Shown here: piece after piece, positions 22,801-33,700 of the stretch
Numbering within the stretch: position 1 is the stretch's first letter
Layout of the letters: each line of letters begins with the position of its first letter
Assembly: GCA_014607495.2 (NCBI GenBank)
Contig: CP053153.1
Location: forward strand, 7,378,001-7,442,000
DNA length: 64,000 nucleotides
Direction: 5' to 3'
Origin: Carposina sasakii
Lineage: Eukaryota; Arthropoda; Insecta; Lepidoptera; Carposinidae
The notes under the pieces: generated by a model
Told to the model about the DNA's origin: nothing
The model's input: the letters and a program-made list of their open reading frames with translations, nothing else
The model's database searches: none
Translations under genes and position numbers: made by a program

Positions 22801-23074
22801 TCGCTCTTACCGTTGGTTTCGAGAAATGAGAAACAATTTTATTTTTAAATAGACCGAAGGGTTTTACAACATCACTTGTACTTACTCCACCACCAGCTAA
22901 AGTATTCTCATGCTGCCACTTCTCAAGATCGAACTCGTCGAATTCATCAGAGAAGATGAGGTCTCCGGAGCAGAAAGTTCTGGGTGCGTGCGTTCCACTG
23001 ACGGTGGTCACTGTGGGATTGCAGGCTGACGCCAGAGATACCGCTGCTGCTGCAAATATCAGCGCCGACCACAT
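16898..23074 (-). CDS. GH16 beta-1,3-glucanase (lepidopteran midgut type), seven exons, frame broken in exon 4
   Basis: Secreted enzyme that cuts beta-1,3-glucan, related to GNBP/beta-glucan recognition proteins but without their N-terminal glucan-binding domain. Exons: 22886-23074, 19814-19968, 19369-19532, 18069-18319, 17665-17807, 17351-17452 and 16898-17014. Signal peptide about 1-17 (MWSALIFAAAAVSLASA), then DLIFSDEFDEFDLEKWQHEN, the core with RVRTVESFSFRYGRLEVRAK and DWLWPAALWLMPAYNTYGTW, and the tail VDYVRNWAL. Without the break it would be about 374 residues. Exon 4 is 251 bases where phase needs a multiple of three; translation fails right after PASGEI, where GH16 enzymes carry the catalytic ExDxxE motif, and resumes in another frame at ESRGNRN. 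A net 4-bp loss near 18250-18262 explains this. I think it is an assembly error, but a real pseudogene is possible. Intron 1 (2.9 kb) holds nested transposons. Confidence 0.94.
18315..18753. repeat. Deletion-rich tandem copy of glucanase intron 3 sequence (copy A)
   Basis: It aligns end to end with 18754-19320 but is about a fifth shorter, with many scattered single-base losses and one larger loss within the SINE. It starts directly at the exon 4 acceptor. The pattern suggests unpolished long-read sequence joined beside the good copy. Confidence 0.85.
18754..19320. repeat. Tandem copy of glucanase intron 3 sequence (copy B, cleaner)
   Basis: It is the fuller version of the preceding block: both share TGTGGATATATTGG, GTAGAACAATGCATGCATGC, TTTCCATCATTTCAGCC and GTTCTGACTAGATCAT. 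Its right end includes the intact tRNA-derived SINE. Confidence 0.85.
19218..19331 (-). repeat. tRNA-derived SINE, copy in glucanase intron 3
   Basis: The minus strand reads ACCCGGTAGCTTAGTGGTTA (box A) and GGGTTCGATTCCCACTCGGG (box B), and 5' ACCCGG can pair with 3' CGGGT like an acceptor stem. A body AAGAATTTTTTCCATTTTC and a TTATTAATAATTTTATAAA end follow. The same unit occurs at 34018-34132, so it is a SINE and not a single tRNA gene. A broken copy is at 18709-18753 and a scrap at 39350-39372. Confidence 0.85.
19340..19363. repeat. (AT)n microsatellite beside a splice donor
   Basis: About 12 AT units stand a few bases inside the intron after the glucanase exon 3 donor. Confidence 0.9.
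20370..22306 (+). mobile_element. 5'-truncated LINE (jockey/CR1-like reverse transcriptase), decayed
   Basis: Non-LTR retrotransposon fragment inside glucanase intron 1, antisense to the gene. Frames give DLAKAFDTI, LERLGIRGDQLRLFEDYLSN, QGSVPGPTVFLAYINDM, the catalytic box FADDT, then KYLGVIIDDRLNF and VYCSLCQSILTYCMTSWGGA. Several stops and shifts break it, so it is dead. No endonuclease domain is present (5' truncation). The 3' end has AATAAATTACTTACTTACT, a jockey-like tail. A 498-bp MITE splits the ORF at 21258-21755; reading continues on the far side (QLFILHTILKKH, then YALTKRECKR). Confidence 0.9.
21258..21755. mobile_element. MITE inserted in the LINE, TAA target duplication (PIF/Harbinger-like)
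   Basis: The ends read GGGAGCGTTCAAGTATTACG and its near inverted match, giving about 30-bp terminal inverted repeats that both contain CGTTCAAGTATTACGTAACG. TAA flanks both sides (21255-21257 and 21756-21758). Removing the element and one TAA restores the LINE frame VLTVRQLF. The interior has C-rich tracts and a diverged internal repeat (AGGGATTCCC near 21465 and 21545). No coding capacity. Confidence 0.85.
22307..22780. other. Rest of glucanase intron 1
   Basis: AT-rich intron with no recognised repeat or exon. Confidence 0.4.
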
Positions 23075-23224
23075 TGTGCTGAAAGTGTTATAGCATTTTA
23101 TAATAATCACGGATTTTCAGAGAACTTATTAAAAGAAGTAGGTATTGAAGCTACACATACTGCGAACAGACGAGTTCATTACTTACCGGTTCGTTTGGTT
23201 AATCATACTTATAAGGTCATATAG

Positions 23225-23400
23225 GTCCATACATATATACACGGCTGTATTCCCCTAATGAGGTAGCCAGAACTGTAGTTCACCACGAAGGAGATCCTGC
23301 AGCCTCGTATATCACAGCGGGGCCAGTTGTAAATGATCAGTAACATGTCGCTAGCTCATCGCCTAAGAGCACGTGTCTGAGTTCCTTAGTCGACTCTTAT
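23225..23400 (-). repeat. Common short interspersed repeat, minus-strand copy
   Basis: The same family as 16155-16345: on the plus strand it shows ACGGCTGTATTCCCCTAATG, then CAGAACTGTAGTTCACCACG and GAGATCCTGCAGCC. Confidence 0.65.
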
Positions 23401-23410
23401 GATATACCTA

Positions 23411-23700
23411 TACAGGGTGTTTTTGATCGTCAACGTTCCCGAAAACTACGGAATCTGCTCACAATCACGATCATTTTTCTCCATGGAAGCATACCTGGGA
23501 AGTGTCTGGTTCCCAAGATATTAGGGTCCAAACTCGAGTAAATAGACGTTTTTCTGCATAATGCACATAGTCGCGCGTAGCAAGATTTTTTTACGAGAAT
23601 TATGAAAAAACTAGCATAAACACTGGACACTATAAATTTCGCCCGATCAAGTAATTAAAAAATTTTTTTCAAGGGTGGTAACAAAAATACAGCCTGTACG
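23411..23700 (+). repeat. Interspersed repeat with ACAGGGTGTTTTTGATCGTC end, copy 1
   Basis: It shares, in opposite orientation, the block at 31972-32355: CCATGGAAGCATACCTGGGA, TTTTTCTGCATAATGCACAT, AAACTAGCATAAACACTGGA and CGCCCGATCAAGTAATTAAA. The ACAGGGTG end suggests a DNA transposon-type element. Confidence 0.75.
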
Positions 23701-23769
23701 TACCTATATACTTATCTAAGTACTATATTTCTGTCGAATTTACAAAATATTTTATTCTTGTGTACTCAC

Positions 23770-23870
23770 CTGGAAATAGTCCGTCACAATATTATATCTG
23801 ATGATATACTTTGCAATTTGTACTTGATTCGTGCACCTAATTAATTATCTCACGATATCAGCATTTATTG
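23770..23870 (-). promoter_or_regulatory. Candidate non-coding first exon and promoter of the glucanase
   Basis: A strong donor (TTTCCAG|GTGAGT) ends a possible exon at 23770. The coding exon starts four bases after an acceptor (CTTTCAG at 23079-23085), so a non-coding 5' exon must lie upstream and this one fits. The left limit of the exon and the start site are guesses. Confidence 0.35.
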
Positions 23871-24355
23871 GAAACTTTGATCTTGCATAGGTTTTGTAAT
23901 CTTGTTATTTTGCAGCTGGATCGTTATCGTTGAGAACATCGCGGCTATTTTTATAAATTTAGTGAATAACAGGTTTCTAAGGCGATTGCGCGTTTACTGT
24001 GAAGCTACGATCTAGCTGTTTACTTTGAAGTCATGATTCATTCTATTTTTACTCAGCGGGAATCGGGGATTTCAATTTAAACAATAGTTAGTTGAGGCGG
24101 AACGAAGTTGATTTACACGTTTATTCCGTTCCTTTGTGATTATAATGAACAGCGACAATTTAGATATTTTGCACCGAGGTATATTATTCCCATTAAAATA
24201 ACATGTAGGTAAGTATATCTACAGTGTTAAGGGAGGAATCTTATTGAGGTGCAATATGTATGTATCCTATATTATAGGCAGCTAAATACATTGTGCAAGC
24301 TATAATCTATGTAAAATTGTATGTACTCTTACCCATGCATCCACGTACATTTATA

Positions 24356-24618
24356 TACAGGGTGTAACAAAAAGGCTATGTTAAGCGAAAAGCTACATAA
24401 ATAGCCCACTGTAAAGAACCTATCCACAAAATTTGAGACTCGAAAACACATGTTAATTTTTCCGATAGTATGGAGAATTTTTAAATATCTTAGGAGTTTT
24501 CATACAATCTTGAAAAATAAACATGTCATTTCGAGTCTCAAATTTTGTGGATGGGTTCTCTACAGTGGGCTATTTACGTAGCTTTTCGCTTAACATACCC
24601 TTTTTGTTACACTCTGTA
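24356..24618. repeat. Palindromic MITE, copy 2 (complete), TA flanks
   Basis: Inverted arms of about 90 bases begin TACAGGGTGTAACAAAAAGG on one side and end in TTGTTACACTCTGTA on the other, flanked by TA. The central 60 bases are in the opposite orientation to copy 1 (1087-1320). This fits a Tc1/mariner-type fold-back element. Confidence 0.85.
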
Positions 24619-24764
24619 TATATATAAAAAAAAAATCATTTACCTACTTATCGCAGGGACTGCTGCGAGTAGATAAATTTACACTAAATTGCAAAGGCTA
24701 CAGGGATTGTTTCTGATATCTATGGGATCTATGGATAAATGCTACTGTATAAATAACATACATA

Positions 24765-24870
24765 CAATCACGCCCCTATCTCTTACGGGGTAGACAGAGC
24801 ACCAAGGGTCGATAGAACCACATGGTGCCACTTTTGACCAATTTTGAGGGTAGGTATAGTTGAGATTACA
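24765..24870 (+). repeat. Short interspersed repeat, ATCACGCC family
   Basis: Reads CATACATACAATCACGCCCC, CTTACGGGGTAGACAGAGCA, CCACATGGTGCCACTTTTGA and ATTTTGAGGGTA. Same family as 16735-16875. Confidence 0.65.
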
Positions 24871-24872
24871 AG

Positions 24873-24960
24873 TATAAACCTTCAATTGTTTTCAGGAAAA
24901 ATTATTTAGCTGTATAAATAAAACTAAATAATTTTGCCTGAAAACAATTGAAGGTTTATA
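24873..24960. repeat. Fold-back repeat: 37-bp arms, one mismatch
   Basis: The arm at 24873-24909 (starts TATAAACCTTCAATTG) pairs with 24924-24960, with a single mismatch and a 14-base loop. The outer flanks also share AGATTACA-type sequence in inverted order. Confidence 0.9.
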
Positions 24961-26589
24961 ACCTTCGTAACTGTAATCTGCGATGTAATTTATCATCTCT
25001 AGCATTGCAAAGGGCTATGGCATTTCATCCTTAACACACAAATGGACATGTATCATGTCTAGTTTAATATGGTCGTTTACAGTTTTTTTTTATTCATATT
25101 TATATCGAAAGATCATAAAAAAAAACCAAAAAAAACTCGTTAGCTTGAAAACTTTCCGGGATATAACGATTTCAAAATCACAATTTTCGACTTGCCAAAA
25201 AACGCTCCATACAAACGGTTACCACGACGTGACGTCCCTCTTTAAGCAACTTGTATGCGCGTAAAAGAACTTTTGTTCTACAGCTATACAGGGTGTGTGT
25301 GACAGTCAGGCAAATACTGAAATACTGAACAAGTACCATTACTTTGAGTTATACAACAGTGTTATTACTCGCAGGAAATGCATTTTCAAATTTACTAAAC
25401 GCAATGTTTGCTTTTCGCGCTGTTTCGAGCGATCCTGTGACTAGTTAAATGGGCTTATTGGTTATTGTGTGATACATTGCTATTTTTAGATCACTTGTGA
25501 TTGTGACTCTCCATTGGGGTTGATCAGTTAATTGGAATATTTGGAAACGATTTTTTTAAAATCATTCATAGGTCAAAATTGTATTTTAAAGTCATTATCT
25601 AAGGCCTACCTAAACAAACTACACTTTCTTTTTTTCCTGAAAAAAAAAGAAAAAAATGTCGGAAAATTTTGAAATTTTCCTGCGAAAATTTTCAGTGGTT
25701 TTCGCCTCGGAGTCATGGTCGTAAGTCGCCATATCAATATTTGCTTGGCTGTCACTTCCACCCTGTATAAAATATTGCGTTTATAAATATGGTCATAAAA
25801 CAAAGAAAAGTTGCTGTAAATGATGCAGATGTGATGTTGTAATTTTAATTAAAAAAAAATACACTTAGTTATTGTATTTTTTTGTAAAACCTTTGACACT
25901 TAAGTAACCACTTAATAGCTATAATTATCTATAAAAGTTTAAGAAAAATATCTCTTTAAATACAATTTATACATCTCAAAAACCTTTAACTGCAATTTAC
26001 TCAAAATTATGCTATTGTATCATAGCACTTTCATCCACTCATGTCTTCAATTATTATTATTGTTAAAACTACTGATGTGCAAATTTTCGGACGAACAGAA
26101 ATAATTTTTGGATTTTTTTTTTTTGACATACTTGAAATTCTCTCCCCACCCTTACTGGAGCTGCTGACGTTCGAGTTACTCAATGACTATCCATGAAAAG
26201 TACGTTATGACATTAATCAATCGACCAGAAATTATTTTGTAAAATGCAACGCTACCTCCCGGACCTCATTTGGTCACATAATCAAATTGTAATTTTATTC
26301 TGATAAGAATAAGATCTTATTAAGATTCAATCATAGGAAACTACCCCATTGTGTGCTAATTCAGTATGGATGGGTGATTCATTATAAACGCCCAGAATAG
26401 CTTAGTTAATCGTATTACTATTAGTTAACTATATGCCATACTAGTAAGTTTATAAATATTTAAACTTTATAGCCCTACATTAAGACCCCAAAGCCTAGTG
26501 GCTAATAGCAAAGATATATAAATGTACGTTTATTTTATAAATATAATCATCATGACTCGGAAACAAATGTTGATTTTCATCATATTAAT

Positions 26590-26665
26590 GTTTGCAACTA
26601 CCGAGATTCGAACGCAGGACCTACGGCGCGCGTCATTACCAAATTCGCCAGTCCGTTTGTTTCTG
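26590..26665 (-). repeat. tRNA-like remnant
   Basis: The minus strand holds TGGCGAATTTGGTAATGACG (box A-like) and CTGCGTTCGAATCTCGGTAG (box B-like) about 20 bases apart. No convincing acceptor stem forms, so I take it as a decayed SINE head. Confidence 0.45.
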
Positions 26666-26855
26666 TATGTACCTACCCATAATAGGTATATCCAAGTATA
26701 TCCTAAGTCCTATACTATAACATCAATGTAGTATGTTATGTACCTGAGTAGATACATGACTATGCCTACATGTAGTTAAAATCGTTTGTTAAAGTATACC
26801 TAGGTACATATCCTCTGAGCTTTCTACATTTCTGATTTAGCTTTTATTATATTTT

Positions 26856-26928
26856 AAGTAGGTCTACGTTAACTTGAAATTAGTCATAGTGCAAGAATAT
26901 ATTTATATATTATAACGTAGACCTACTT
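26856..26928. repeat. Perfect 16-bp inverted repeat
   Basis: AAGTAGGTCTACGTTA at 26856-26871 and its reverse complement at 26913-26928 enclose 41 AT-rich bases. This could be a tiny MITE or a fold-back remnant. Confidence 0.8.
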
Positions 26929-27338
26929 TTATTTTATTCATTATAATTTCTGAGGTTAAATACCATGTACAGGGAAGTTATACATAAAATATATTCCCAC
27001 GTTTTACGTCTAAGTGCGGGTTCACACTACGCCGGGCCGGTAAAACTGCCGAAAGGGCTAGTAGTGGCTGTACAATAGGGTATATGCATGAATTTTTTTA
27101 ATTTCATTTTTATATTCTAAGTAAAAAATAAATAAAGTTTGCCCTTGGAATGGGAGATCTAACTTTAACCGTTGTGGATTTACAGCAATTAAAAAATACG
27201 AGCCGGCAAAATGTTTTCGAAACGCTCCGTGTGCTCCGTACTAAAATGGCAAAGACTTTGAAGTCGTAGTAGACAACCGTCTCAAATTAGTATGGGGAAA
27301 AAATGCAATTTTATTTTATAAACGTAATAATTTATACT

Positions 27339-27664
27339 AGTGGACGCCCGCGACTCCGTCCGCGTGGACTACAGAAAAAACAAAATGTCGAAATTATCCG
27401 GGATAAAAACATTTTCCTGGGATAAAAAGTAGCCTATATGTTAAATATTCCTGAAAACTGCATCGAAATCGGTTCAGCCGTTTCTGAGATTAGCGTGCAC
27501 AAACGCACAGACAAACAGACAAAAATTCCAAAAATCATTGTTTTGGGTTCTATTGCGTTGATAAAGGTCTCCTATAATATTTTTTCTCATATATCTTCCA
27601 TGTACAGAGAGCGATCCGTTACAAGTTTATTATATGTATAGATAGAAGATGTATAGATAGATAG
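27339..27664 (+). repeat. RTE-like retrotransposon tail, copy 3 (most complete)
   Basis: It runs from AGTGGACGCCCGCGACTCCG through CGAAATCGGTTCAGCCGTTT and AAAATCATTGTTTTGGGTTC to a GATAGATAG tail. This copy is a good model for the family. Confidence 0.8.
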
Positions 27665-28433
27665 TTTTGTGTAGGTATTGTTGTCAATAAAAATTGTTTA
27701 TTAATAGGTGCAGATATTAATAAAGTATTATTAAATCAATGAGATAATTCAAAATGTGGGTAAAATTTTAATAATAAAAGTTTAGTTTTTACTCCTTTAT
27801 GTTGTCAATTTTTTTCGTTAATTTTTTAAAACTTTTAAACTCCTGTAACTTTGGTATTAACTAACCGATTGATGCTATTTTTGCACTATTCGGTTTGTAT
27901 TTGTAATATCTTTCGAATAAAATATGAAAAAATCTGTTTTACGTGTCAGACGCAGATCCCTATTTAGGTATAGCTGTTCACATTATCCCAGGTCCGACAT
28001 TTTTGCCGAGCCCGGCATTTCTACTTAGCGTTTTATCACATAGTACGATTTTCTTTTGGGATCCGGACTAATGTGAACACTGTCCGGGGTCCGGTTTCCG
28101 GCAGATTCTCCCGGTCCGGCATAGTGGGAACCAGGCCTTACATTATTTTGTTTTCGGTTTTCTATTATTAGGTATGTTATTTTAACAAAACATCAAATTG
28201 TATAAAAGTGTCAATCAAAGTCTGTAACTTTCTGACAACTTGACATCTTTCTGATTTATTTATTTACTTGCACCATCAACACAAAATGCAAAAATTATCA
28301 AGTTGTTTATCGTATAAAACCATACATTAATTGGAATAAACCATTAAAAAATGCAGTGGCACTGTAGCAATGCAAATAAATTTTGTTCAAAACGTAAATA
28401 TAAAGTTAAGTAAATCTTAATTTTAAGTACTGC

Positions 28434-30600
28434 ATGCAATATCATTTAATCCAGGCAGGGATGGCAGTGGCAAAGTTACTAGTCCCCCATTTGTTCCCAT
28501 ATGCAGTACGCAATCAAATATTGTTTAGAAATATTGTAAAGAAACCCGAGTTTTCCCTGACGCCTTTCGGAACATCAGTATGTGGACTCTCAACTTTTCA
28601 ACAGCACGTAATTGCGCTGCATCGTCAGTTAAAATCGCCACCTCACCAGCTCATAGATTCCAAAGGAGTCCTTCTAACAAAGCGTCCTCTAAATGGCTTA
28701 CCAAAAGCTTTTAATTTCTTCAAAGGCGATAAACGAAAAAAGAAGAAAAGAGTTCCTAAACTGATACTAGTCCAAAATCCACTGACTTGGTTAATGACTA
28801 AAATAGATTTTAAAGTTTTACGAAGTATTTGGGATCCTTCGTTTGCTGAAGATGAATTTAAATTTGGGACAAAGCAGGTAAAAATTCGATTGTATCTATT
28901 CAAATTAATCATACCTGCACTGATTTATTAATAGTCGATGTATTATTATTAGGCTACCAGATGCGTTTCATAGATCCTACATATCACTAAAATAGACTGA
29001 ATTGACTGATTAGTCTCTGCATTGTCGCCTCGAGTTCATGCTACCGATAGTTCGGGACAAATCTTAAAATTAGGTAAATGTTCGTGAGTCCTTCCATATT
29101 TTTTTCACACAGATACCTAACACCTAAGTACAATTTCAGTAAAAGTTAAAATACGCTCTAAACGTTAATACCTTATCGTAGTCGTTCGTAGCAGGTTCGT
29201 AGTCCATAGAAAGATCTACGCGTAGCAGATATACGAAAACTTAAAAATCTTTTTCAGTCATGACTTTTGCCAAGAAAAACCAATCTCACTAAATGCTAGG
29301 TTACGGTTACGGTGGCTCCGAATCTATGCCGATCCGCCTGATCTTGTACAACATTTGTCTAATACTTTAATTAAGCATACAGTTCTTCGTTATTTGGTGA
29401 ACTAGAGGTAATAAGTATTACTTTTACATACTTAGGTACTTACGTATTCTATTGTTTTAGGCTATATCTCGGGTGACTCATGTAATAAGCGATGGTCAGT
29501 ACGCGGAACTAAACGGATTACTGACAAAGGCTGCGAGACTGAGTCTTCTGCGGGAATTAGATCGTAATTGGAACGAGAAACAAAGATCTATTCTTTCCTT
29601 GAAACGAGAAGATATTCAAATCTCATCTCCAAGAAAGGTTTACTTTATAAGGATAGCTGGTACGTCATTAGAAACTATTATTATTTTTACTGAAACATTA
29701 ATCTGATTTTATCATTTTTACTTTTTTGATTTATAAGATTAATGATAGCGTTATGGTACGTATATTATCTTCACATTAATTTAGATTATTTTCGTGCTAC
29801 GGATTTATCTTCAGTACGGTTGGTGTGTCGCTTTATTGTTTTTTTTATCTGTCGTGGCCTGTTAAAAACATTAATCATGAAGTGGTGCATTTCATTGGCC
29901 AATTATCATTTCGTCTACATTTACGATTTTGTATCTGGCCAAATCGTTTTGTCCATTACTGACTCATATATAGTATACCATGATTTGTTGTTGTGATTAA
30001 TGCCCCTATGTACGCTCGCTCCGCTCGCTCGGCTCGTGCGTCAGTCGTCTAACCTAACCTTATCGTAATCTAAGTTTAACAATATTATTTAAACCACATG
30101 TCTAATATACATTATACAATATATATTATCTTCACACTCTCTTTAATTTGTTTTTAGATTCACACATTTTCGATTCATGCTACGGATCAATAATTTATCT
30201 TCAGAACGGATTTTAATTGGCCCAAACCATATCATGTGTCGCTTGAACTTTCATAGGACCATTTCATGAAATGCTGACCATTTCATGAAATGATCAATTC
30301 CATGGCCACGACTATCTACAATATAACTTTACTCAGTGTTTACTAGTTATACTAGTTTATTTATTTATAGCCTTTTAAATTTCTAAGATTAGTCTAATCA
30401 AGTGTGCCTTTTCAGACAAAAAATTCTGTGACGTCGATATGGCATTTCTAGCTCTAAAATGGATACCTATCAATAGTATAGATGCATTGATATTTACTGA
30501 AATATTTGCTCGATTTCATCGAGAGTATACACCGCATTGTATTCCGGAATGGACGATTGCTTATTTCAAAGTCACACGATTCGAAGTTTTGCGTAGATAG
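28434..30600 (+). CDS. MAIP1: MAIP1-like mitochondrial protein (m-AAA protease-interacting), three exons
   Basis: Probable homologue of MAIP1 (C2orf47), a mitochondrial matrix protein that works with the inner-membrane m-AAA protease in processing EMRE. Exons: 28434-28877, 29461-29659 and 30416-30600; phases fit and give 275 codons. A basic N-terminal region could be a mitochondrial presequence. Then come a lysine-rich patch (DKRKKKKR), the conserved LILVQNPLTWLMTKIDFKVL, IWDPSFAEDEFKFGTKQ, a middle KAARLSLLRELDRNW and the end REYTPHCIPEWTIAYFKVTR. In MAIP1 the matching blocks are NPVQW, ..FDQEFSIEEFSEGAKQ and PDWTIA, from the Tim44-like fold. The true start is unsure: ATG 28461 is also in frame, and TTTAATCCAG before it could be an acceptor. 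A poly(A) signal lies near 30660. Confidence 0.75.
29720..30260. repeat. Diverged duplicated block in MAIP1 intron 2
   Basis: Two stretches about 380-400 bases apart share TATTATCTTCACA, GCTACGGAT, TTTATCTTCAG and GTGTCGCTT in the same order (about 29760-29835 and 30125-30245). Cause unknown. Confidence 0.5.
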
Positions 30601-30717
30601 TTTATCTTTTTTATGCATTGCTGTTTTGTATACATTACCCATTTCATAGTTACATTATAATAAAATGCTATAAACTTATGGGATTGTTTTTTATTCGTAA
30701 AAAAATAAGCTAACGGT

Positions 30718-33700
30718 TTACAGATCTAGAAGGAGAGTGTACGGATCTTCGAGGTAGTGTTTAAGCTGGTTTGAGAACTTAGCCATGGTGACTCCGTCGA
30801 TGACTCGGTGATCAGCTGACCAGCTCGCGGCCATGATGTGGGCTCTTACGACATTACCGTTACTGTCAAACCGGGGTAGAACCTACAAATAGAAATGGGG
30901 AAACAATTAGATAATATACCTACCTATACAATATGCTTCTCATAAAGTCAAAATTCGAAATTTCAACCTACTCGAAACTTTTTCGTTAAAATTTTAAAAC
31001 TAATTAAGCCAATTTTATTTTACCGGCATGGTACATAAGAATCTATTATTTCTATAGATGTATGTAAGATAGATAGGTGACTAGAAAACTTTACCTGTAT
31101 TTTGCCAAGAGCTCCAATAGCCACTTGAGGTGACAAAATTACTGGCTTAGTGTACGTTCCTCCTACCTGAAAAATAAAAAAATAAAAATTATAATATATG
31201 ATCGACGTTTAAATGTAAATATTATACATTAGTTAGATAATTTTACATTTCCAATGTTGGATATAGTGAATGTCCCTCCAACGAGGTCTGGAAGTCCAAG
31301 TTGACCTTTAGAACCCTTTTCTTGAAGCAGGTTTCAGTTCTCGTGCTATTGTGAAAATATTTTTCTTCTGCACATTCTGAAAAATAAATGTTATAAGCTT
31401 AGATGAATGTTATAAGTGATAAATCGAATTTTTTACAATTAAAAAAAAACCACATTGCCGAAAAGTAATTAATAAAGTAAAAACTCATGGCAGACGTTGA
31501 ATCCTTAGAGCATAGGTTTATGGGGTAATTTACCTTTACAATAGGTACGACTAATCCATTAGGTGTGTCCATGGCAACTCCTATATTGTGGCTCGCTTTG
31601 TAAATTATGTTTTCACTATTATTATCTAGGCTGCTGTTTAGTATGGGGTACATCGAAAGGCTGAGGGAAGCTGCTTTGATGATGATTGGCATGAAAGTCA
31701 ACTTAACTCCTTTCTGCTTTGCAATCTCTTTCAATCTTTGTCTAGATTCCACTAGTTTTGTAACGTCATATTCGTCGCAGAAGCCGAAATGTGGGATTTT
31801 CTGTAAAAATAATTCAAATGTATGAGGTATTATCCTATGTGAATATTTGTTAATTTTTCACGGACAAAGTACTCAACAGACTTGACAGGTATATCATGTA
31901 TAGTTTAGAAAAACGTTATCGTCGTGTATTTTTTGGTTTAAAGTTGTAGGAGTCAATGTAAGTAATATACAGAATGTTTTATTCGTGGCCACCCTTAACA
32001 AAGGGTACGTCCTCTATACATCAAATAAAGTAAGTTTATGCCAAAACAAATGCAGGGAAACAAAGTAATTTTTTTTGATTTTTTTTAAATTACTTGATCG
32101 GGCGAAATTTAAAGTGTCCAGTGTTTATGCTAGTTTTTTCATAGACATATAATAACTATTTCTCATTAAAAAATCTTGCTACACGCGTCAATGTGCATTT
32201 ATGCAGAAAAACGCAGTCTATTGACTCAACTTTGGACCCTATTATTTTGGAAACCAGACACTTCCCAGGCATGCTTCCATGGAGAAAAATGATCGTGATG
32301 ATGAGGAGATTCCGTAGTTTTCAGGAACGTTGACGACCAAAAATCATCCTGTATGTTTACATGGCTGCAAAGTAGCTAAATAGTAGCTAAAAAGCAGAAT
32401 AAAGGATATCAAGGAGTTAAAATGCCTGTGCTGAGGGGGCTTTAATGGCTGCAACTCCTTCCGTGCACATCGTACGAGTTGACTAATGAACTTGGGAGCG
32501 TTATCTCAGGCGATGAGCTGGCAACTTGTCACTGATCTGTTCCATCTGAACCAGCTTTGCTAAATATGGCTGTAGGATCTCCTTCATGATGCTACCTCTT
32601 TTGAGAACACTGTCATGTTAGCAAAAATTCAAGTCTTACCATTGATTCTGTCATAGATTTTACCATAGCCTTTGTGAATCCAGTCACAGGAACTATTGTA
32701 TCTTCTAATATATCTTCGGTTGTTACTTGTGCTTGTCTATAAGGGACGGATACAGCTTGGACGGCTATGTTGTCGGGCACTTCGTTAGACTTTTCTGCGT
32801 TTATATTTAAATGAGATAGGAGGTCCTCTTTCATTACTCTTCCCTTTTTACCCGTACCTTTAACTGTTCTTAAGTCTACCTGTAAACATAACAATTTTTG
32901 GCGGTCTTCTTTGCAAAGTGCTTATACTCCTACTCGTAAATGTATTAACTTTAATCTATCATAATGTTTGAGGTGGTATTAATAGGTAGTAGGGTACCTA
33001 GGTATTTCAACTACTTGAAGTTGCTGATGATGATGTGTATGACTATGATTTTAAACTGTTATATTATATAGATTGTTGTTATATTAATAACCAACCTGGA
33101 ATTGAGAGGCTATCCGCCTTACAGCCGGCGTAGTAAGTACTCTTCCATGACCGCTTTCAGTCTTCGTTTTTGGTGCTTCAGCTTCCTTCGATTCAGTAAC
33201 TGGCGTTTCAGTCTTCGATGCGGAGTCTGCCATAAGAGTGTCACATTAAGTTTTATAACATTTATTATAGATATTTTGAATATATAACTATATTTGTAAC
33301 TAATTTGTAAATCCCAGTATTGTCAACAAGCGAAATTCAAACATGGCAAAACTTTCATAGATAAACAATGCATTATAAATATATTCTGAAATAGCAGATT
33401 CAAATATTAATATTCCATGGTCCAAATGCATTTGTGCGGTAATTGATTGACACTAGCTGTTTTTTATCCGCGAGTTTAGACCAGGTCCCAGAGTAAAATT
33501 TATATAGTCTTGCGAAAATGCAGGTGTTTTTAATAACCGTATATAGTTTACATGAATAAGAATTACCATCATCCTCTTCGCTATCAGGCACATCAATGTC
33601 CACAAGCGGCTGTCCAACCAGCGCAGTTTGGTCCACGTCGTGGTACAGCCTCGTGACTACTCCATCATATCGACTGGTGATGGTTACAGCTGCCTTGTCA

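Larger units (their letters stand above)
23871..28433. other. Intergenic region between glucanase and MAIP1-like gene
   Basis: Apart from the repeats listed separately I see no gene. Short frames here (for example 25055-25264 and 26522-26731) match nothing and lie in AT-rich or repeat DNA. Confidence 0.5.

Noticed and set aside
28643..28912. Minus-strand frame across MAIP1 exon 1
   Set aside because: It is the antisense shadow of a conserved plus-strand exon.
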